From Algorimicrobium sediminis (lineage in GTDB: Bacteria > Bacteroidota > Bacteroidia > Flavobacteriales > Flavobacteriaceae), in the NCBI RefSeq assembly GCF_042684585.1, contig NZ_JBHULS010000002.1, positions 496,001-560,000 of the forward strand: DNA of 64,000 nt. The letters are read 5' to 3'. The position numbers were made by a program, and so were the translations under genes. The notes beneath the pieces were generated by a model, which did not search any database, had not been told where the DNA came from, and saw only the letters and a program-made list of their open reading frames with translations. How positions within the stretch are numbered: position 1 is the first letter of the stretch; each line of letters opens with the position of its first letter. Below, one piece after another: positions 62,464-64,000 of the stretch.

Positions 62464-63612
62464 ATGAATTACGACATTCCTTTTAATAAGCCTTTTTTAA
62501 CAGGCAAAGAAGTCCATTACATTTCCGATGCTGTACAAACGGGAAAAATTTCGGGTAACGGAAAATACACCAAAAAATGCCAAGATTTTTTTAAAAACAC
62601 CTATGGTTTTGGTAAATGCATGCTTACCACTTCCTGTACAGACGCTTTAGAAATGGCGGCTATTTTAATTAACATTCAGCCGGGCGATGAGGTAATTATG
62701 CCATCTTATACCTTTGTTTCTACGGCTAACGCCTTTGTATTAAGAGGTGCAAAAATTGTATTTATAGATAGCCAAAATAATCATCCCGGAATGGATGCGG
62801 ACTTGATAGAGGATGCTATAACAGGAAAAACCAAAGCCATTGTACCAGTTCATTATGCGGGTGTTGCTTGTAATATGGATAAAATTATGGCGCTAGCCAA
62901 TGCCTATAATTTGTTTGTTGTGGAGGATGCAGCTCAAGCAATAGACAGTTATTATACGTTCCCAGACGGCACTAAAAAAGCTTTGGGTACCATTGGGCAT
63001 TTAGCTACATTTTCGTTTCATGAAACCAAAAATATTATCTCGGGAGAAGGCGGTATGCTGGTAGTTAATGATCCGCAATTTATGGATCGGGCAGAAATAA
63101 TTTGGGAGAAAGGCACAAACCGATCTTCATTTTTTAGAGGTGAAGTAGATAAATACGGTTGGGTGGACGTTGGTTCTTCATTTTTACCATCCGAAATTAT
63201 ATCGGCTTTTCTTTGGGCACAACTGGAAAATTTAGAAACTATTCAAACCAAACGAATACAGATCTGGCAAACCTATTACGAAGGATTAAAAGATTGGGCA
63301 GCCCAAAACAATATTAGCATGCCACACATCCCTACATATGCCACCAATAATGGCCATATGTTTTATTTAGTTTTTAAAAATACGACTAAACGCGCTAAGG
63401 CTATTGAAAAATTAAAATCCCATGGCATTTTGTCGGTTTTTCATTATCTAAGCCTACACGAAAGTCCTTTTTACAAAAATAAACACGACGGTAGACAACT
63501 GCCTTTAACCAATCATTATTCAAATTGCCTATTGCGCTTGCCTATGTATTATGAACTTTCTGTGGCAGATACCAATAAAATAATAAAACTTTTAAACGAG
63601 GTACAATTGTAA
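62464..63612 (+). CDS. wecE: dTDP-4-amino-4,6-dideoxygalactose transaminase (WecE/RffA)
   Basis: A 382-residue PLP-dependent sugar aminotransferase. N-terminal I-P-F-N-K-P-F-L-T-G-K-E, then T-T-S-C-T-D-A-L-E-M-A-A-I-L; D-E-V-I-M-P-S-Y-T-F-V-S-T-A-N-A-F; V-V-E-D-A-A-Q-A; and the PLP lysine in F-S-F-H-E-T-K-N. These match WecE, which converts dTDP-4-keto-6-deoxyglucose to dTDP-Fuc4N for Fuc4NAc. The substrate would come from RfbA and RfbB upstream. Its stop shares a base with the next start (TAATG). Confidence 0.92.
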   Translation: MNYDIPFNKPFLTGKEVHYISDAVQTGKISGNGKYTKKCQDFFKNTYGFGKCMLTTSCTDALEMAAILINIQPGDEVIMPSYTFVSTANAFVLRGAKIVFIDSQNNHPGMDADLIEDAITGKTKAIVPVHYAGVACNMDKIMALANAYNLFVVEDAAQAIDSYYTFPDGTKKALGTIGHLATFSFHETKNIISGEGGMLVVNDPQFMDRAEIIWEKGTNRSSFFRGEVDKYGWVDVGSSFLPSEIISAFLWAQLENLETIQTKRIQIWQTYYEGLKDWAAQNNISMPHIPTYATNNGHMFYLVFKNTTKRAKAIEKLKSHGILSVFHYLSLHESPFYKNKHDGRQLPLTNHYSNCLLRLPMYYELSVADTNKIIKLLNEVQL

Positions 63613-64000
63613 TGCTTCTACATTTTGTAATAGACGAAAAGGTAACCGATCAGATTATTGAAAACTTTAGCAAAGTGGACAAAACTAGTCGGTTTCTGGT
63701 GTTTGTTGAAAACAAAAACGAGCCTTACCAATACATTACATCCAGAGCGGGGTCGCTTATAAAATTCAATGAAGCCTCAAATAATATTAATAATTTAGTA
63801 CAGGAATTACAAGTTACCGCTATTTTAATGCATGCCTGTCATTTGGAATATGCCCGGGTTATTAATGCACTCACGGTAAACCTTAAAATAGCTTGGTACC
63901 CGTGGGGTTTTGATATTTATGGGTTGCCCAGAATAAAACCACAAACCTATGCCTATTTTACCAACAAGTACTTAATAAACACTGTTAAAAACTTAAGGTT
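63612..64000 (+). CDS. Fuc4NAc transferase-like glycosyltransferase (5' part, cut by window edge)
   Basis: An open frame of 129 codons running off the window, with no stop. The N-terminus M-L-L-H-F-V-I-D-E-K and the segment I-A-W-Y-P-W-G-F-D-I-Y resemble WecF/TDP-Fuc4NAc:lipid II transferases, whose hallmark is a W-G-x-D-x-Y motif. Directly coupled to wecE, which would supply its donor sugar after acetylation. An acetyltransferase (WecD-like) is expected nearby outside the window. Confidence 0.75.
   Translation, partial: MLLHFVIDEKVTDQIIENFSKVDKTSRFLVFVENKNEPYQYITSRAGSLIKFNEASNNINNLVQELQVTAILMHACHLEYARVINALTVNLKIAWYPWGFDIYGLPRIKPQTYAYFTNKYLINTVKNLR

Overview
The window reads as a chromosomal segment of a Bacteroidota bacterium, most likely a marine member of the Flavobacteriaceae. 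This rests on the AT-rich sequence, promoters of the TAnnTTTG type, weak Shine-Dalgarno signals, and lineage-typical proteins: DUF4175, DUF4837, a DUF6909-like protein, GIN-domain and SPFH proteins, OMP_b-brl_3 barrels and many lipoproteins. I see no phage, transposase, CRISPR array or integrase. One run of 98 N lies inside a tandem repeat.

Layout. 1-8.9 kb (mostly minus): dusB end, a small membrane protein, an M28 peptidase divergent from a TolB-like propeller lipoprotein, then a three-gene unit of outer-membrane barrel, YfcC-type antiporter and ArgE-like deacetylase. 9-22.8 kb: lepA, a cation/proton antiporter with an RCK domain, a secreted or surface hydrolase run (MBL-fold, S8, M1), rnpA with an S41 protease, a two-domain OmpA-like protein, a GNAT enzyme, a lipoprotein, a CDF metal exporter and rpiB. 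22.8-23.85 kb: a gene-free, very AT-rich kilobase between divergent rpiB and rnr with DnaA-box-like 9-mers. 23.85-29.5 kb: rnr, a GIN-domain protein, a LysE exporter, a striking tandem array built from the 3' part of tRNA-Cys plus a terminator, the intact tRNA-Cys gene, and folB. 29.6-35.4 kb: glnS, an SPFH protein, gene relics and gltX. 35.6-49.6 kb: DUF4175, ybeY, mnmG (flanked by two parS-like palindromes), a methyltransferase, an OmpH-like lipoprotein, holB, pgk, an MltD-like transglycosylase, DUF4837, tatA and an M23 peptidase.

49.6-64 kb: a GH3-family protein and a DUF6909-like protein precede a surface-polysaccharide region. This holds a Wzz-like protein, rfbB-rfbA-rfbC-rfbD (dTDP-L-rhamnose), a tightly packed sulfate-activation set (cysQ, DUF2061, cysC, cysD, cysN), then after a short lipoprotein and a degenerate stretch, a WecE/RffA aminotransferase and the start of a Fuc4NAc-transferase-like gene. 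The arrangement suggests a rhamnose- and Fuc4NAc-containing, possibly sulfated, glycan.

The most unusual structure is the tRNA-Cys-derived array at 27728-28993. At least eleven 108-109 bp units each carry the last 33 nt of tRNA-Cys followed, in the tRNA's own direction, by a Rho-independent terminator. In all but the unit next to the tRNA the 3' strand of the T-stem has been replaced. The parS pair and the DnaA-box-rich gap together hint that the replication origin is close by.
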